64,000 nucleotides of DNA from Fontisphaera persica (GTDB taxonomy: Bacteria; Verrucomicrobiota; Verrucomicrobiia; Limisphaerales; Fontisphaeraceae), in NCBI RefSeq assembly GCF_024832785.1, contig NZ_CP116615.1, positions 4,650,001-4,714,000 of the forward strand. Direction: 5' to 3'. Position 1 is the first letter of the stretch; every line of letters begins with the position of its first letter. The notes beneath the pieces are model-generated. The model was not told the origin of the DNA and did no database searches. It was given only the letters and a program-made list of their open reading frames with translations. The position numbers and the translations under genes are program-made. This document shows, in pieces, positions 61,827-64,000 of the stretch.

Positions 61827-62327
61827 TTATTCGGGCGTTTCGGCCAGGGCGGCCCGCAGGCGCGCGGCAATGTCCGCCAGGGCTTGGGGGACCACCGAGG
61901 TCTGGCCGATGACGGGCATGAAATTGGTGTCGCCGTTCCACCGGGGCACGACGTGAATATGCAGGTGCTCGGCGATGCCTGCGCCGGCCACCTTGCCAAG
62001 GTTGATGCCCACGTTGAAACCATCCGGGCGCATCACCCGGGTGAGCGCATTCATGCACCGGCGGGTGAGTTTCATCAGGTCGGTCAGCTCCCCGTCGGTC
62101 AGCCCGTTCAAATCGGGCGTTTGTTTGTAAGGCACCACCATCAAATGGCCGCCATTGTAAGGGTAGGTGTTGAGCACGGCGTAGCACGTGCGCTCCCGCA
62201 CCAGCACGTAATTGGCCTCGTCATCGTTGGACTGGGCGATGCGTACAAACAGGGACTCCCCCTCTCCCGCAGGTGGTTTGGGAGCGAGGATGTATTCAAT
62301 TCGCCACGGCGCGTGCAATACTTCCAT
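61827..62327 (-). CDS. HIT family (histidine triad) hydrolase
   Basis: This 166-residue protein has NTYPYNGGHLMVVPYKQTPDL and, at about residue 115-125, the triad EHLHIHVVPRWNGDTNFMP. The subgroup resembles AP4A phosphorylase-like or FHIT-like nucleotide hydrolases. It is first in the five-gene operon running to recO, with 6 bases between it and phoH. Confidence 0.92.
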   Translation of the reverse strand: MEVLHAPWRIEYILAPKPPAGEGESLFVRIAQSNDDEANYVLVRERTCYAVLNTYPYNGGHLMVVPYKQTPDLNGLTDGELTDLMKLTRRCMNALTRVMRPDGFNVGINLGKVAGAGIAEHLHIHVVPRWNGDTNFMPVIGQTSVVPQALADIAARLRAALAETPE

Positions 62328-62333
62328 TACCCT

Positions 62334-62362
62334 ACGCTACCCAATAGACGGGGGATTGTCAA
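62334..62362 (-). promoter_or_regulatory. Promoter candidate of the HIT-phoH-ybeY-DUF502-recO operon
   Basis: On the minus strand a perfect TTGACA (62362-62357) is followed after 17 bases by TAGCGT (62339-62334). This is directly before the ATG at 62327, so the transcript would be nearly leaderless. The -35 is strong, the -10 weak. Confidence 0.45.
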
Positions 62363-62389
62363 AGCCGCGCGCCCCGGCCGGGCGGGAGC

Positions 62390-63274
62390 CTAGACGTCGC
62401 AGATTTGGATGGCCTGCCGCAGCGAGGCCAGCGGCTCGCGCTTGGGCACAAATTCCTGGCCCACAAAGCCCTTGTAGCCCGTGGCCACAATGGCCTTCAT
62501 GATGGCCGGATAATTCAGCTCCTGGGTCTCGTCAATTTCATTGCGGCCCGGGTTGCCGCCGGTGTGGTAATGGGCGAAATACTGGTGATGGGTCTGGATG
62601 GTGCGGATGATGTCGCCCTCCATGATTTGCATGTGGTAGATGTCATAGAGCAGCTTCAGCCGCTCCGACCCCACCCGCTTGCACAATTCCACGCCCCAGG
62701 CGGAATGGTCGGCCATGTAGTCCTTGTGGTTCACCTTGCTGTTTAGCAGCTCCAGCACCACGGTGACCTTGTGCTTTTCGGCAATGGGCATGAGGCGCTT
62801 CAAGCCCTTCACGCAGTTCTCCAGGCCTTCCTCGTCGGAGACCTTGTAATTCTTGCCCACGCGGTTGCCGGAGAAGGTGATGATGTTGGGGAAGCCGTAC
62901 TGGGCCACTTTGGGAATGGCCTGCTCGAAACCGGCCAGCAACTTGTCGTGGTGCTCCACGCGATTCCACCCGTAGCCGATGCTGTCCGGGCCGTTGCACA
63001 TGGCGCAGGTCAGGCCGTGTTTCACCACAGTGGGCCACTCGTTTTCCCCGAGCAGCTCCACGGACTCAATGCCCATGGCCTTGACTGCCACGCAGAACTC
63101 CTCCAGCGGGATTTTGCCATAGCACCACTTGGAGACGGAGTGCCGGATGTTGCCCTTGAGTTTGGCGGGGGCGTCAGCGGCGGAGACGGGCAGGACGGCG
63201 GGCGCGGCGGCAGCCAGCAGGGCGGCGCCAGCGGCCCGGTTCAAAGCGTTGCGGCGGGAGATTTTCATGGTCAT
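62390..63274 (-). CDS. Tat-exported hydroxypyruvate isomerase-like TIM-barrel protein
   Basis: This 294-residue protein has a twin-arginine signal (MKISRRNALNRAAGAALLAAA, Ala-rich) and the xylose-isomerase-like barrel of hydroxypyruvate isomerases: HSVSKWCYGKIPLEEF, VELLGENEWP, VLELLNSKVNHKDY, LLYDIYHMQIMEGD, HYHTGGNPGRNEIDETQELNY and FVGQEFVPKRE. Metal-ligand Glu, Asp, His and Glu residues are in place. Cytosolic Hyi lacks a signal, so this paralog probably acts on another sugar in the periplasm. Start is ATG 63274 or 63268. Confidence 0.88.
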   Translation of the reverse strand: MTMKISRRNALNRAAGAALLAAAAPAVLPVSAADAPAKLKGNIRHSVSKWCYGKIPLEEFCVAVKAMGIESVELLGENEWPTVVKHGLTCAMCNGPDSIGYGWNRVEHHDKLLAGFEQAIPKVAQYGFPNIITFSGNRVGKNYKVSDEEGLENCVKGLKRLMPIAEKHKVTVVLELLNSKVNHKDYMADHSAWGVELCKRVGSERLKLLYDIYHMQIMEGDIIRTIQTHHQYFAHYHTGGNPGRNEIDETQELNYPAIMKAIVATGYKGFVGQEFVPKREPLASLRQAIQICDV

Positions 63275-63510
63275 GTGTAATTAATGTATTTGTTGGCCCA
63301 CACCTTAGACGCTGAGCCGCTTGCCGTCAATCATGCCCGTGCCGCGTGTTTTGGCACATGCCGTCCTCTGGCTGAAAGGTGGGCGCTGTGGGGGATGGTA
63401 ATATGTGGCTCGCGAACATGGCAGCAAGAGTCGCTTGCCAGTTCAACCATAGCAGGGCATGGGCGCGGGAGGGGTTTTAGTGAGGTTGAATTCAGGTTGT
63501 GCAGGGGTTT

Positions 63511-63735
63511 GGTTCACGCGAAGACGCGAAGACGCGAAGGAGGGGTGATGATTGACGATGCGTCGGCAGCCGTCTTTGAAGGTGAGGAGCACCAAAGTTG
63601 ATCAGCAGCCCCAGCGAAAGGCCCAGCAGAGGAAGGCGGGTGAGCCGTTGTTTGTAGGCATGGGAGGTCGCATCAAGATTACCGCTGAAATTTCTTCTGC
63701 ATTCTTTGTCTTTGCGTTCTTCGCGGCTTCGCGTG
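63511..63735 (-). pseudogene. GxxExxY protein remnant, copy A
   Basis: On the minus strand a start like MNSREAAKNAK leading to EEISAVIL is joined, after an internal deletion and a frame change, to the family C-terminus LSLGLLINFGA. A one-base insertion relative to copy B breaks the tail before KDGCRRIVN. The family (GxxExxY) is normally about 125 residues; here most of the middle is gone. The flank GCGAAGACGCGAAGACGCGAAG is a short tandem motif. Confidence 0.65.
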
Positions 63736-63806
63736 AGTTCATAGTCATGAGTGTACTAGTGGGTGACTTTGGTTTGGGGGTGATTTATGGGATTTCTGCT
63801 GGGGTT

Positions 63807-64000
63807 GGTTCACGCGAAGACGCGAAGACGTGAAGGAGGGGTGATGATTGATGATGCGCCGACAGCCGTCCTTGAAGGTGAGGGCACCAAAATTGATCAG
63901 CAGCCCCAGAGAGAGGCCCAGTAGAGGAAGGCGGGTGAGCCGTTGTTTGTGGGCATGGGAGGTCGCATCAAGATTACCGCTGAAACTTCTTCTGCATTCA
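63807..64000 (-). pseudogene. GxxExxY protein remnant, copy B (runs off the window)
   Basis: This is a direct repeat of copy A at an offset of 296 bases with about 90 percent identity. It retains the uninterrupted tail LSLGLLINFGALTFKDGCRRIIN. Its 5' part lies beyond base 64000, so whether the gene is complete there cannot be seen. Confidence 0.6.

Overview
The window looks like a chromosome segment of a high-GC Verrucomicrobiota bacterium, probably from the Pedosphaera/Limisphaera side of the phylum. This placement is inferred from gene style; no rRNA is present to test it. The supporting traits are H-X9-DG pseudopilins, a PEP-CTERM choice-of-anchor C protein, many Tat-exported Gfo/Idh/MocA and sugar-isomerase-like proteins, planctomycete-type cytochrome c domains, a beta-helix protein with a YRLQ-type tail, and a dapF-dapA-dapB cluster.

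Layout. 1-6.3 kb: a truncated gene, two tandem pseudopilins each behind a sigma-54-type promoter, a phosphoesterase, an MBL hydrolase, a lipoprotein and a sialate O-acetylesterase. 6.7-11.8 kb: an RRM protein, an epimerase, a cNMP-sensor histidine kinase, a CbiX-like chelatase and a Tat oxidoreductase. 11.9-16.5 kb: tmk with two multiheme or cytochrome c proteins and a tiny membrane protein. 16.6-24.0 kb: a four-gene minus-strand cluster, exbB, exbD, a TonB-dependent receptor that carries its own TonB-like membrane anchor and proline-rich linker, and a beta-helix protein with a recent 1311-bp internal duplication. 24.4-31.6 kb: two lipoproteins, a tail-specific protease and a large Ig/BNR secreted protein. 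31.8-42.0 kb: an aminotransferase, recN, dnaK-groES-groEL (dnaK behind a near-perfect sigma-54 promoter), an NtrC-type activator, truA and ruvX.

42.0-45.3 kb is an AT-richer island: two decayed IS5-family elements in opposite orientation flank a frameshifted glycosyltransferase. 45.5-51.9 kb: a flavoprotein, the PEP-CTERM protein, tRNA-Ser(GCT), a DUF4149 protein, dapF, dapA, dapB and folK. 52.1-55.3 kb: a two-gene porin-cytochrome module, an MtrA/DmsE-like octaheme lipoprotein followed one base later by a large beta-barrel that carries an N-terminal monoheme cytochrome domain. 55.4-64.0 kb: bioB, a methyltransferase, a second Tat oxidoreductase with an operator-like inverted repeat, the HIT-phoH-ybeY-DUF502-recO operon, a Tat sugar-isomerase-like protein, and two tandem remnants of a GxxExxY gene.

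The two most unusual systems are the TonB/receptor fusion with dedicated ExbBD, and the porin-cytochrome pair with a cytochrome fused to the porin. Both concern moving energy or electrons across the periplasm and outer membrane.
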